A stretch of 64,000 nt of DNA from Apus apus. Lineage: Eukaryota > Chordata > Aves > Apodiformes > Apodidae. Position 1 is the first letter of the stretch, and each line of letters opens with the position of its first letter. A program made the position numbers and the translations under genes. The notes beneath the pieces were generated by a model that saw nothing but the letters and a program-made list of their open reading frames with translations, had not been told where the DNA came from and made no database searches. The stretch covers positions 43,017,659 through 43,081,658 of the forward strand of contig NC_067283.1 in NCBI RefSeq assembly GCF_020740795.1, written 5' to 3'. Positions 24,401 to 36,862 of this stretch are shown in pieces.

Positions 24401-25879
24401 TGTTTTTTTGTGCGTGAAATGCAGATTCAGGCCCCTGGGAGATGTATTTGCTGGTAGATCAGAGATCTCACCTTTAAATCACAAGCAATTTCCTGAGCAA
24501 GGCTTAAAGAGAAATAAGATAGAAGGCAGAGAGATTAGTATCTTCAGGGGACATTTTCCAGCACATCACTTAAATCCTCTTCCCCAGTATACAGGCTGAG
24601 TAAAGGTTAATCCTACAGCATATAAAATCCTTACCATCCACACTCCCTCAATATACACATTTCCAGGAGGAATTCCTCTCACTGAGCATAGTTGGCAGCC
24701 ACACAGAAAGGTATCTCAGAGCTTAATAGCCACAAGTCAGTGGAGATCTAGGTCCATCAATCTCCAGTGGATATAAAAGTCACACAGGGACATTGCTGCT
24801 GTGTGCAGGTGGGATGGGGCCTTCCTTTGTGAGGGGTCCATGTGGACCAAGAAAAGGTCTTTTCGAAAGCCCACACCAAGAGGTAGTTGTCAAAGCTTTC
24901 ACTCTGGGATGAATGGGCCTGGGGTCAAACAGATAGATAGATACTTAATTAATTTTTCAGTAGATGTTACATCTGAAGTCTGTACTTGCTGAGTCTCTCC
25001 CATGTCTTGTTACTTCTTTTCTTTGGAAACTGTCAGTGTAAATATTCTAACAGACTGAAATGTGCATGAGAACAGCTGAATTTCACCAGTGATGAACACA
25101 GGAAAATTTGTTTGATTTTGCAGTAAGAACTTGCTTCCCATTTTTAAGTGACTTCTGATACCCAAGTCTCATTTATGTACTTTTAAATAGAGATGAGCTA
25201 ATGCACTGTCCAGCTGCTCTTGCCGCTATCCTGTGTTTGGTAGTTGCCCATCTGCTCTTTGCCAGCTTAAAAATAAACATCCCCAAGTAATATGAAAAGA
25301 CGATAATTCAAATATTATCCTGATGCTACACAATTGTGTGTTTTCCCTCTAAAAGTTCACTCCATTCAATAAAAACATGAAAAAAACACAGTAGCTGTGG
25401 TTACCAGAGGGGCAATATGAACTCAGTAGAAGAAAATGTGCCTCAAAACATTGCTGCCAAATTAAGAGCTTAGAAACCTGTGTTAGCCTCCTTCTCTTGC
25501 TCTTTGGCCTTTTATTGATGTATTCTAACACTCGGATCCACAAAGACATTTGAGTGTCAAACTTTCACTGAATCCAACGGCAGTAAACCCCCTAAAAACT
25601 TTTATAAAAGCTTGGTCTGAGGGTCTCCAGCTTTGCATTGTGCATAACCCTGACGGGGCTTCAGCACTTGGTTTGGCTCTTAGGCCTGGTCCCCATTGCC
25701 TGGTGCCATCACCTGCATCTTCGATGGGGAAACGATGGGAAAACAGGGACCATCGCCGCAGGTCTTTGGGCAGAGCCGCCTGTATTCCCCTGTAGTGAGG
25801 CTGGGAGATCATGGTCAGTGCAGGTCAATGACTGCAAGTGTTCCGACTTGTTTGAGAGGAAGAAATCAAGAGAGGGAAA
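18461..25879. other. Intergenic DNA, no gene recognised
   Basis: No protein domain, RNA gene or known repeat is recognised. The longest open frames have no plausible splice or domain content. Octamer ATTTGCAT sites occur at 22869-22876 and 24070-24077, which is about the chance rate for the window. Confidence 0.55.
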
Positions 25880-26450
25880 CAGAAAGCACAGGGTGTGGAC
25901 CCGGCGATGCTCTCGGGCAGCACGCCGATGCCCACAGCCTCGCCGGACGGCGGGCGGGAATACCGACCCGCGTGGCAAGCACCTCTCTGTCCACCTTCCC
26001 GAGGAGAGGGGCTGCTTTTGTCCCCATTTCGGCAGGTCTGAGCGGGAGGCAGCCGGGGAGCCGGAGGGCGGGCGGGCCCCGCTCCCGCGGCCCCGGCAGC
26101 GGCTGCCGGCGGCTCCTTCCCCCCCGCCTTCCTCGGCAGCAGGTTCGACGGGGTTTGGCAGGACAAGAGTGGCACCCAGCGGCTGGTGACTCCATCACAG
26201 GGATGTTTGCTCCCCTCGCCCCGTGCCCGGGCTGCCCGGAGGCGCCGGCGGCCGGCGCTGCCCGAGCTGGGCTCCGCGGGCAGCGGGACCCGCCGGGGAC
26301 ACGGCTGGGGGTGGCTGTGCAGCCGGGGGCTGCCGGCCTGGGGGAGGCATGGCGAACCGCTTGCTTTTTAGTAGAAACACACACACGCCACGGAGTGGCA
26401 GAGGAAGCCGGAGGAGAAGGACTGGGCTTGCTGCCGCTGTGCTGAGGTGG
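25880..26450. promoter_or_regulatory. Isolated CpG-rich block (orphan CpG island)
   Basis: A CpG-dense, G+C-rich segment stands out from AT-richer flanks about 18 kb upstream of the TRIM71 island. Open frames of 110-250 codons occur in several frames on both strands, as expected from stop-codon depletion in GC-rich DNA, and none resembles a known protein. Orphan CpG islands often mark promoters of unannotated or noncoding transcripts or distal regulatory elements; that role is inference here. Confidence 0.55.
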
Positions 26451-28522
26451 GAAGAAAGGGAGCTTTGGGGACCTTTCTCTTGTTAACTACAAAAAATCAG
26501 GGAAAGGGGTTTCTCCAGCTGCCAGTTTTGTGCTGAGGGAGTCCTCCCAGGATGGGGTCAGCAATGCTCCAGGGCTGGATTGCATGAGGCAACCTTCAGC
26601 TTTCTCTGCCAACACGAGAAACGGAAGAGGAGATGAAAATCTGTCAGACTTAACCCCGATCCCAACTGGTGGCATTTCTGTGGAGCTGCTGAGCCCACGC
26701 GAGTGCCTGGGTTGGACCACGCACTTAAGAACAGTTTTTTGGCAAAAATAATGTAATTCACTGCCTCAGAGTAACAAAGACCACAGTAATCGTGCCTAGG
26801 AAGTGATGTTCTGCTTGTTTGTGTGAACCAGACCCAGAGCCCACAGCAAGCACGGGTGGTGTCTGCTGCAGTGCAGCCGTGGGAGCCCACAGGCCACCAA
26901 ACCCAGCCAGAAGTGAGTAAACTGGAGAGCAGGAGCCAGCCCAGTCACTCCCCTTCTTCCTCCAGGTCAGATCCAGGAGACAGCTCCAACAGAGATGGTG
27001 CCAGGTTCTGCTGGTTTTACTCTGGCTGAACTCCCAGGGTGAGCAGATCTTAACCCTACCCATTATTTAGGGCATTGAACATTACTGTCTTTGTAAGAAG
27101 AGACTATTGATAAGGACTATACAACTGTGGTTTTGGAAATGTAATAAATAAATGGTGCTCAAATGGCTGCGTTGCAATAGAAGTGGAGTTTGGTGGAAAA
27201 AATACTTCAAGGAAAAAAAAGGTATTTATTATTGCTTTTAATCTTTTTAGCATAATTACAGATGGGACAGATAATCTACTTTTCTTGTGGTGTAAAAGAA
27301 TCCTCCTAAATGAATAAAATATGGGATATGTTAAAGCTCAGCTTAAAACCTAGAAAAAAGAGAAAAGAAAAAAGCAGAGAGAACACAGACAAGTCCCCAT
27401 CTCAGCTCTCATAGCCATCCGAGAATTTGTGGTTGGGATCCTATGAAAGAACAGCCCCTGGTGGGATAAGAATTAAAATTAGAAGAAGAAAAAAAAAAAA
27501 CAAAAAAACAAAGTGACCCATGAAACCTAGCCCAGAAAGAAGGAGGGCCACCAGAGGAAATGAAGTTAAGGATATGTTTGGAGGGAGTTTGTTTTCTCAA
27601 AGCCTTCCGTTTCACTGCAGCTGATTTGAAACGAGGGTTGTGTTTCAGCAGCAGCAGTTGTGGGAGTGCAGGAGGGGAGCCTGCTGCCTCAGGCTCTGCC
27701 AGCACGCTTTCCATGGAGTTGTTTCAGAAACGACACTCAGAAGCTACTCCTAGGACCAGATCTAGGAGGAAAATCTGCCCATTTGCTCCTATGGACCACA
27801 TGATACTGAGTAGAGGAACAAAAGGTGTCCCTTAGCCTCTAGGCAAACATGTGAGTTTGTTGCCCAGCCATTTTCCCTGCTTGCAGAAGTGGTCAGCAGT
27901 GATGCAGGCCAGTGCCTACCAACAGTCATTTGAGCAGTGCAAGAACTGAACCAGGTTTCATGCGCTAAGGAGCCAGTGCCATGCCACTGAACCCTTTCAC
28001 ATGATAAATGCTTGCAGAATTGTTATTATCCCATCAGCTCAACTTCTTCTCACTTAGATGAATGGCCTCACAAATATGCCTATTTGCTTATTTTATTAAC
28101 TTCTTGCCTTCTTTGTAAAGACAGCAAATCAAGAATGTGGGGTTTTTTTCAGAAGAATTTACATATTCTGCTCACTTACTGTCTTGAAAACATCTCTGGA
28201 GGACACCTGAGGAAACCATCACAGAGCAGAGCTGACCCTAAGGCCCTCTACCAAAAAATTAGCCCCAAGATGGTGTTTAATGCAGCAAATTCCCACAAGG
28301 AGATTGGGCATGGATGCAAGAGCAGGTAAAGGGTTTGATCTGGAGGACATGGGCTCCCAGGGCAAAAAGCCAAGCATGCTGCGTGGTGGTGACGGTGAGA
28401 CAGCTCCACTCCTGGTAGTAACCTCAGTGTAGTTGAGATTTCCATGTCATGACTACAGTAGTTTTTTTCTTGTGGCCAGGTGTTTTTTAAGCAATGCCCT
28501 AGCTGCCTGTTGCCTGCCTCTC
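26451..28522. other. Intergenic DNA, no gene recognised
   Basis: Nothing coding is recognised. There is an A-rich low-complexity patch at about 27477-27515. Confidence 0.55.
28518..28522. repeat. Target-site duplication of solo LTR (left copy)
   Basis: CTCTC at 28518-28522 is matched by CTCTC at 29523-29527, directly abutting the LTR termini. The motif is of low complexity, so by itself it is weaker evidence than a mixed-sequence duplication. Confidence 0.7.
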
Positions 28523-29522
28523 TGTCATGGTTTGGGCCCAACACGACAACAAAGAACAGCCACATGGCTGCTCACTCAACTCCCTCCCCTACACACACAC
28601 TCTGGGATGAGGAGAACAAAGCTCATGGGTTGAGACAAAGGACAAGGAGGGTTCTTCACCGATTAAGGTCCTGGGCAAAACAGACTCAACTTGGGGAAAA
28701 AATAATAATTTAATTTCACACAAATCAAACACACCCAGGACACAGACACACACAGAGCAGGACGTGCATATGTTACCCCACCCCTCCCTTCTTCCCCGGC
28801 CCAAATCACTTTGTTCCCGGTTTCTCTCCCTCCTTCCCCCCAGTGGCACAGGGGGACAGGGGATGGGGTTTAGAGTCAGTTCACAGGCTGGTGGTTCCTG
28901 CTGCTCCTTCCTCCTCAGGAAGAAGGATTCCTTACAGTCCTTCCCTGCTTCCCCACGGGGTCCCTCCCATGGCAGAGAGTCCTCCACCAACCTCTCCTTC
29001 ATGAGTCCTTCCCACGAGGTCCAGAGCTGCTCCAGCCTGGGCTTCCCACAGAGTCAGGGGCTGCTTCGGGAACAGCCACCTCCCCTGACGCCAGGGTCTT
29101 CCACAGCTGCATAATCAGAGTCCACTGGCATCAAATCCACTGGCCACAAAATCCAAGTCCACTGGCCAAGTTCACTCCTCCTGGCGCCTTCAGGGAATGT
29201 TCCACCACGTTCCCCCACGAGTGCAGGGGGACAGCTGCCATCCTGCCATGGGCTGCAGGGAGACTTCTGCTTGGTCACCTTCCTCCCCTTCTTCCTCACC
29301 AACCACCAGCACCGCTCTCCTACCCCAGCACAGCTCTTCTCCCTCAAGTGCCTCTCTGCTCAGGTGTTATGAGTCCGTTCGTATGTTAATCACTGAGGCG
29401 CATCTATTGTCCCTCTAATGGCTCCTTGGCTGGGTTTTGGAATCAGGGGGAGCTTCTCAGCTTCTTAAGAGCCACTCCCGGGGCCCTTCCCCTGCTACCA
29501 AAAAACCCACCAAACCACAACA
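28523..29522 (-). mobile_element. Solo LTR of an endogenous retrovirus, antisense
   Basis: This is a 1000-bp segment. On the minus strand it starts TGTTGTGGTTTGG and ends CCAAACCATGACA, giving the TG...CA termini of an LTR and a 13-bp imperfect terminal inverted repeat. It is flanked on both sides by CTCTC (28518-28522 and 29523-29527), a perfect 5-bp target-site duplication. There is no internal retroviral sequence on either side, so it is a solo LTR left by LTR-LTR recombination. The terminal sequence is related to the LTR end of the provirus at 55181 (TGTCATGGTTTGGGC here, TGTCCTGGTTTGGGC there), although the bodies and lengths differ. Confidence 0.85.
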
Positions 29523-32500
29523 CTCTCCTAAACACACCAGGCAAAGAGAGGGGCAGGACATCAAGCCAGTCTAAAAAATCTTATTTTAGCAAATTTAGTG
29601 AAAATTTCACTCCTTCTGCAAGCATGCCTGGCCACGCAAATGCACTCCATTCCCCAGGCTGGCTGGCTTCCAGAGCCTGTGGAGTCACAAACTGCTAACA
29701 GCAGCACTTTTTATCTCAAAGTGCTTCTTCTCTAAGCTGGCCACATGTGGGCTGCCCTCCACCTCTAGGCACGGTATGGATGCCCATCACAGACCTGCTC
29801 TCCTCAGGGCAATCCCACTCCAGCCAGTGAAACCTTGCTCCCCCACACTCTCCCTTTTACCTTCTTAATCACAAAATATTTACCTTCCTACACTGAGAAA
29901 CTCTATGGCGACCATGACAAAAAAATAAATAAAATAAAAATGACACCCAGGGATTTTGTAGCTCTTTGTTGGGTCAGGAGGCTTGGACTGAGAGATGGTA
30001 CTGCAGCAGTGAGTGGATGAAGATGTGGTGGTGCCTGCTGCTCCATCTTTCCTGGGTGATGGCAGGAGCAGCCACCTTTGCTTCCTGGTGTCCCAGGCTC
30101 CAGCTCTCCTCAGGGGTGTGATGAGGGTCAACGATGTCCAGTGACGTCTGTTGCAGATTGCTGACACCATTAAGCAAATACATTTCAAGGGATGGTTTAA
30201 ATAATAGATAAATTATGGGGAGGTTTCTGCTTAGCAAGGATCTTTACACTTGAAATACTAGTACTAACTGTGCCTGAAAAAGGGTGGTGTGGATGGGGAA
30301 AAATAAATTACACTGTCAGAAGCCGAGCAGAGTAAATGCTGCAACGGCGATGTTTCAAGTTCATTAGCTCTTTACAAAGCCATCCTTATACCAAATCAAA
30401 CACAAAATATCTCCAGCGAAGGGGTGCAATCCTGCCATCATGGTCCAGGGACCGAAGAGCCTGGTTGTCCCTTGCTGCAGCACAGGTGCCTGGGTGCTGA
30501 GCCCCACTTCGGAGAACAACGTCTAACTGCACGTCATGGCTGAGGACATTTCATTGCTTTCTGTCAACACTCTGGCACCGAGCTAGAAAGTGATACGTGC
30601 TTCTAGTGATGCGATCCCTGAGATGGCATTTTAAATCAAGGTTCAGTCTGTGGGGAGGCATGAAAGATCCCATGACACCATTTTTATTTCAAGAAGAATA
30701 AAGGCATTCATCTCCGCAACATTGGCTAGATTCACTGCCTTATCCCAATAGGGCATCTTCACATAAACATCTGCATTAAACTGCAGTCTGGAATAGTCGT
30801 CAGGGGTAGGAAATTCGGGACAGCAACTCAGGAACTAATTTTACTTCTTCACTAAAACTATCCATGTTTTATCACGCTGGAGGAGGGTAGCTGGCAGTTT
30901 GTAGTACGGCTTCCAAATAACGGTACCATTTTTCCTCGGACTACAGAGTCATTTTTATCTGAATGCTGGTGGCTGGTATTAATGTTTTCAAGCCCAGTCA
31001 TGGCCAGGAGTGTGAGAAGAAAAATCAAAAGCAAGCTCCAACCCCTCTTCTCAAGTAATATGGCCAAGCTGTGGAGGGCAAATTGCATTTCAAAGCTTCA
31101 AAATGCAGTTTTAGTTCTAAAAGGAGAAAGACTGCACCAAGAAAGCCAAAAGACGGACAGTCATAACAATCTTAATGCCAGTGGAGACAACTGATTTAAA
31201 TTAAGCCTTTTCTCTCCAGTGAGAGACAGCAGCCTTTGTAAGGCCCACATCTCTGCCATAGTGGAGCTTCTCATGACCGCTAACAGTCATGACCCTCCTG
31301 AAACCCATGCAAGCTTTGAAAACATTATTCCCATTTTACAGATGTGGGATTGTGGCTCAGGACTCTGCCCAGGACCTCCCTGATGGCACTCAGCAATCCT
31401 GCAGCTGAGCAAGTACTGAAACTCGTGGGAGTCACTTCCATGCCCTACCCAAGTGTCCTCCAGGCTGGATCTCACCCCCTGCCCCTTTGACTGATGAGAG
31501 CCCCCAGGTGAATAGTCATGTCCTGGTGAAGACTGGCCCAGATGCCTTGTGTAAGGGCAGAGGAACCAAAAAGCTTCTCTGGCCAGGCTGATTTCATTCT
31601 CCAAGCAGCAGAAAATAAAGATAAGAAGAAAAAAATATCTGTAAGAAGGGTAGAAAGCAAAGTTAATGAAGTATATAGGTATGTATACTCACTGCAGTCT
31701 ATGGTGTACTTAAATAATGTAGCAAGGATTTTAAAAATCCAGTCTTGATCCTTTTATTTTAAAAGTAAGCATCTCTTGTGCATATATATCTGGATGGGAT
31801 GAGTTAATAATTTGGTGGTATTTTTAGTTCTTTGATTTGTTTATTCATTTTGAAAGTTGCTTCAGAATCAGTGGATCTCACAGCCCAAGAGGACAGGGAA
31901 ATGCCAAACATTGTTATTGTATCTTTTCTCCTTTTTAGGTTTTGCATTAGTCTGTTTTTTTCCACTTTGGTTTGCATTACTGTTAGTTTGGATCTGGGTG
32001 TATGTATCATCACGTTATAAAGATCCCAAGTTGCAAAGCCACAATTCACAGGCCGTTGCTACTTTATAAGCTTACATTTTAAGAACTGCTTTTGAGCGTT
32101 TTCATCTCACCTGTTCGCAGACTCAACAATTTTCCTTGTTGTTGGCAGCAGCTGGGGATAAAATCTCCAGGTGAACTGCTTACAATATGACCTGCCCTTT
32201 CTCCCCATGGGTCTTCCCTGCTTTCTCTCTGCCTGCCCTTCTCCGAGTTTTCAGTAAAGCATCTCTGTTTCTCCTGGCTCCCTGCAGGTCAGACTGCTGG
32301 GGCAAGGGGAGAACTCTGCTCTGTGCAACCACTTCTCCCTCCTCCCAAGCAATGCTACTGGAGGGACACAGAGGTTCAGCATTTCCCACCTGGCACCACA
32401 GATGTTTATGTGACATATCCCCTCTCCTTTTGTCCAGAAAGCTGCATTCTTCTCTCTCCAGGCCTGGGGCAACTCCTGAGGAGTAGAAATCCAACCCTGG

Positions 32501-34763
32501 GGTGTCCATCCGGCAGAAATTGTGCCTTGCTGGAGACAACTACTGTGGATGGCTGCAGCTGCTCAAACCAACTGGGATGGCAGCCACTGGTCCCCATGCG
32601 CCAGCCCCACAGCTCAGGTGTCCTCAGGAAGGAGAGAATTAGTCAGGACTTTAATGCTGGATTAGACTGCCCAAAGTTTTCCCTTTTCCTCCTACCACCA
32701 GCTCAGCCTGTGGAAGCAGGCAGTCTCTGGCATGGGTTACAGCCTGGGACTGCCCTTTGGGGTGGCCACATCTTCTCCTTGATCTGCAGACTTGCTGCCT
32801 CTCTGAGCATCTCAGGGCAGTTGATGCCTGAGGGTGCACACTGGGATGCCCCGAGGGCATGGGAATGGGAGCTCCTTGAGGTTATGACTCACAACCCACC
32901 CTCTTCTCCACATTTCAGCCTGGGGCTGAAATGGAGCATTTTGCAAAGGGCTCTTTTCCGCTCTGTGTGTGGAGTGGGTGTTAACTGGCTCCCAAGAACC
33001 TGTCTTATTCAAAACCCACCCACCAGATCATGGGTAGAGCCCCCTGTGCACACAAAATGTTCTCCCCTGCATTTTTTTTAGGCATTTCGCTTCTCCACAA
33101 ATCCTTCGGGATATTCCACCAGCAGACCTTCATGGCCCTTTAGCCCCAAAGAACTGAGCAACACAACACTGTGGCCTTGCTTTCATGCAGCAGAGGAATA
33201 CACACCGTTCCCCCCTGTGGTCAGACTTGCAACCATTAATGTAACCACTAGGAAACTGGAGTTGACGTGGCTTGGTGAGTGGTATTTGGTAGACTTCCTG
33301 GCTGGATTTAGATAACCTGGCAGGCTGCCCTTCCACAGCAGTCATATGGAAAGCTGCGGAGAAGATCTGGCTATTGCGATAATGCCCTCTTTCTGAAAGC
33401 CTCTTCAGTGGCTGAATGAGCTCATGTGGGTTCAGGACAAAAATCCCATAGTTGTGCATTGCAGAAATAAGAATCAAAAAAGATCTCATGTATGATTTTT
33501 CCGTGGGAACTACAGAGTTGTCTAATCCATTGTGTGCCCAAAGCTGGGAGGTTGTATAAGGGGAAGATCACTTTCCATTTACCCTGTTTCTCATCTTTCC
33601 TTGAACATCTGCTGCTGATTGTTGCTAGAGGGAGGTTTGGGGTGAGGAGACACACCAGATCTGACCCGCTGTCTCCACTCTTTCACTTTCTGCTATGTAG
33701 TGTTCATTTTTTAACCCCAGTTCACTTTGAACAGCTCAGCAAGGCTCATCTGCCACCCTCCTTGGGAGCTGCTCTGCACCTTCTGAGAATGCCCAGCTGA
33801 GAAGTTTCCCTCCTGATAATTCATCAGCATGTCCTGAAGAGCAATTAAAAAGCTTTTATTAGAATATGTCAGGTCTGTCTTGCTGGATTGAACACACCTT
33901 GGAGGCATCTGTTTGCTGCATTGTGGGTTACAAACATTTCTGTGTTAAAATGTCAGAGCATGATAACCCTGCTTTGGCTCTCAATTTTATCAAAGGTGCC
34001 AGGTCCCGAGGAATAACACTTTGAAAGACCAGATTCCTCCACTGATAATGCACTCAGGGAACCCGTGATGTCCTCTGGGTGCCTGACATTAGCAGAAATA
34101 ATCCCACTTCTGCAGACTGGAACAAAGTCCCCTCATTATAAGCCTAACAACGAAGCAGCAGAAAGAAACATGAGCTCCATGTTTCACAGGTATAACACTC
34201 CTCCTCCCATCAAGTGTTGTGAAGGGTTACCCATGCAAAATGGATATTTGTCCCTGGCTCCTCTCTTAAGCACAGTTCACTACCAGATATTTGCTATGGG
34301 TAAAACCAGGCATAGAGGGATTAGCAGCATGGTTGACAAGTCAGGAGGAATTCAACTGTCCAGTCTTTGTGTGGACACAGCCTCAGAAGACAAACCTCTG
34401 CCCCTGGAAACTTGCTTTTAATTTGCTGCTCTGCAAGTGCAAACCATTCCATAGGCAAACTACACACAGACTGATGCCTTCCTACTATTCTGCTCAAGGT
34501 GTGAGACAGCAGGAGACCAAAAATGATGGTTGTAACACACCAACTAATTGAACTCCATCTGCCTCATCAATGGCTGTGCTCTGTGCACCACCACTCAGCT
34601 GCTGGGATAGGAATTTTCTCAAGGGAAGCTGATGCAAAACTCATACTTTGGGAAGCTGGTGGAACTCAAGGAGATCCTGCCAAAATGGCAGGAGGAATCA
34701 GTGTTTTTCCCAATAAATATTTTGAAGTGAGCCAAATTCTCCTTTAGTCAGTGTGATTCATCC
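29523..34763. other. Intergenic DNA, no gene recognised
   Basis: Nothing is supported here apart from the right copy of the solo-LTR target duplication at 29523-29527. A 252-codon frame at 32323-33081 (+) has no recognisable domain or start context and is considered spurious. Confidence 0.55.
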
Positions 34764-35504
34764 CCAGTATTTTCTGAGGCACAAATACAGGCTGGGGGAA
34801 GAATGGCTGGAGAACAGTCCTGAGGAGAAGGACTTGGGAGTGGTAGTAGATGAGAAGCTCGACGTGAGCCGCCAGTGTGTGCTGGAGCCCAGAGAGCCAA
34901 ACACATCCTGGGCTGCATCAAAAGAAGTGTGGCCAGCAGGGCTAGGGATGGGATTCTGCCCCTCTGCTCTGCTCTGGTGAGACCCCACCTGGAATACTGT
35001 GTACAGTTCTGGGGCCCTCAGCACAAGAAAGACATGGAGCTGTTGGAGAGGGTCCAGAGAAGGGCCACCAAGATGATCAAAGGGCTGGAGCACCTCTGCT
35101 TTGAAGACAGGCTGAGAAAGTTGGGGCTGTTCAGCCTAGAAAAGAGAAGGCTCTGGGGAGACCTTATAGCATCTTCCAGTACCTGAAGGGGCTACAGGAA
35201 AGCTGGGGAGGGGCTTTTCATCAGAGAAGATAGTGATAGGACAAGGGGTAATGGTTTTAAACTGAGAGAGTGGAGATTTAGGTTAGATATTAGGAAGACA
35301 TTCTTCACTGTAAGGGTGGTGAGGAACTGGAATGGGTTGCCCAGGGAGGCTGTTGATGCCCCATCCCTGGAGGTTTTTAAGGCCAGGTTGGATGAGGTTT
35401 TGTGCAACGTGGTCTAGTGGTACGGTTCCCTGCTCATGGCAGGGGGGTTGGAACTTGATGATCTTTAAGGTCCCTTCCAACCTTAATGATTCTATGATTC
35501 TAAG
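34764..35504 (+). repeat. CR1 LINE 3' fragment, sense
   Basis: About 740 bp of sense CR1, with 'gaatggctggagaacag', 'acttgggagtggtagtagatgag', 'gaccccacctggaatactg', 'agggccaccaagatgatcaaagggctggag', 'ggtcccttccaac' and a complete terminus ATGATTCTATGATTCTA at about 35486-35502. It includes the end of the reverse-transcriptase ORF and the 3' UTR. It is relatively well preserved, so it is one of the younger copies in the window, but it is truncated at the 5' end. Confidence 0.93.
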
Positions 35505-36573
35505 AGTAGATATTAACATTATTTTATTCTTAAAGGTAACACTTTCAAGGTTATTTAAGTACTTTCATCCCTTACACCAAAAACGGAGCTTCATAGGATT
35601 TTTATTTTTATATTTTTCCCTGTTACTTGGTGAACAAAAAAATGTCACGGTGCAGGTTTTCAGTGTTTCAGGTGCAGGCATGGTGGAGCATTAAACCTGC
35701 GTTCTCATAACACTGCCTTGCCTTTCCTCCACTAGCTCACAGAGCATGTTTCAGAGGTGATGGAACACACACACACATCCCTTTGGACCCAGAGAAGGGG
35801 TACCTGCTCCCTGAAGGCACCTTACAGGTCGAGGATGCCCATGGCCATGAACTTTCTTGTGCTTCACCGGGAGTTCACAGAGCTTGTGTAACACCCATGG
35901 TCTCCAGGTACCACTTGGCACCACCAGCCAGGCTGAGACAGTGTCCTTCATAAACTTTTTAATCAGTTTGCATGGTAAATCCCATCTGGGACAGGGAAAC
36001 TGTCTGCTGTAAGGGCTTGGTCAGTTTTAGCACAATGGCAGGAGAGGATGGGGCCAGCTGTGTAGGATGGAAATGTGGAGCCAAGGCCTTAGCAGGGAGA
36101 AAGGGGTTTGAGCAGGGAGAGGAGCCTTGGCAGAAGGAAGCAGAGGGGAACTGTGTTGAGACCCCCATGCATCTGTCTGGGACACTAGCAGCTTGCAGAC
36201 TGTGTGCACAGCTACTTGCTGATTCTGGAAAACACTTATTTACTGCACAACAGCCACCACCTCCCTGTGTGCCACGGTTATTTTTGGCAAGGTTGGGTGG
36301 ACTGGTATGGAGACGACTGGCTTTGGAATCCTCTGCTGTGCTTTATCAGGCAGGATCCCAGGTATGCAGGATGCAGGAGGAGGGCTGAGGCACAGGCAAG
36401 CAAGAGGGAAGCACTGTGAACGTGGCAGCTGGAGCTTTTTAGGGTAAAAGTAGGGGACAAGGACAAAGTGAGAGGTCAGCAAAGCACTGAAGACAGAGTG
36501 CTACAGTGCTTGAATATTTCAAGTGGTTGGAATAGCTATTAGCACCTCAGAAATATCAAGGTTTAGTTAATAT

Positions 36574-36862
36574 TATATTTTCCACCTCAACACGAGGAAG
36601 AACTTCACTGTGAGGGTTACAGAGCACTGGAACAGGCTCCCCAAAGAGGTTGTGGAGTCTCCTTCTCTGGAGACTTTCAAGACCCGTGCGGACACCTTTC
36701 TGAGTGATCTGCCCTAGTTGGTGTGGTTTTGGGGTTTTTATTGTTTGATTTGTTTTTTTGTGTTTTTTTTTTTTTTGTCCTGCCCTGGCAGGGGTGTTGG
36801 ACTCAATGATCTTCGGAAGTCCCTTCCAACCCCTAATATTCTGTGATCCTGTGATTTTTCCT
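36574..36862 (+). repeat. CR1 LINE 3' fragment, sense, with simple-sequence insertion
   Basis: CR1 3' UTR landmarks ('gaggaagaacttcactgtgagggttacagagcactggaacaggctccccaaagaggttgtgg', 'ctcaatgatcttcggaagtcccttccaacccctaa') end in TTCTGTGATCCTGTGAT. The copy is interrupted at about 36722-36778 by a T/G-rich expansion (long T runs with interspersed G). Confidence 0.9.

Noticed and set aside
25638..26445. Frames of 110-250 codons in the orphan CpG island
   Set aside because: Several overlapping frames on both strands of similar length are expected in CpG-rich DNA. None has a recognisable domain or convincing splice sites.
32323..33081. 252-codon frame on the plus strand
   Set aside because: No domain, no family resemblance and no repeat origin could be seen; the composition is like that of the surrounding noncoding DNA. 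A protein search returning conserved avian hits would change this.
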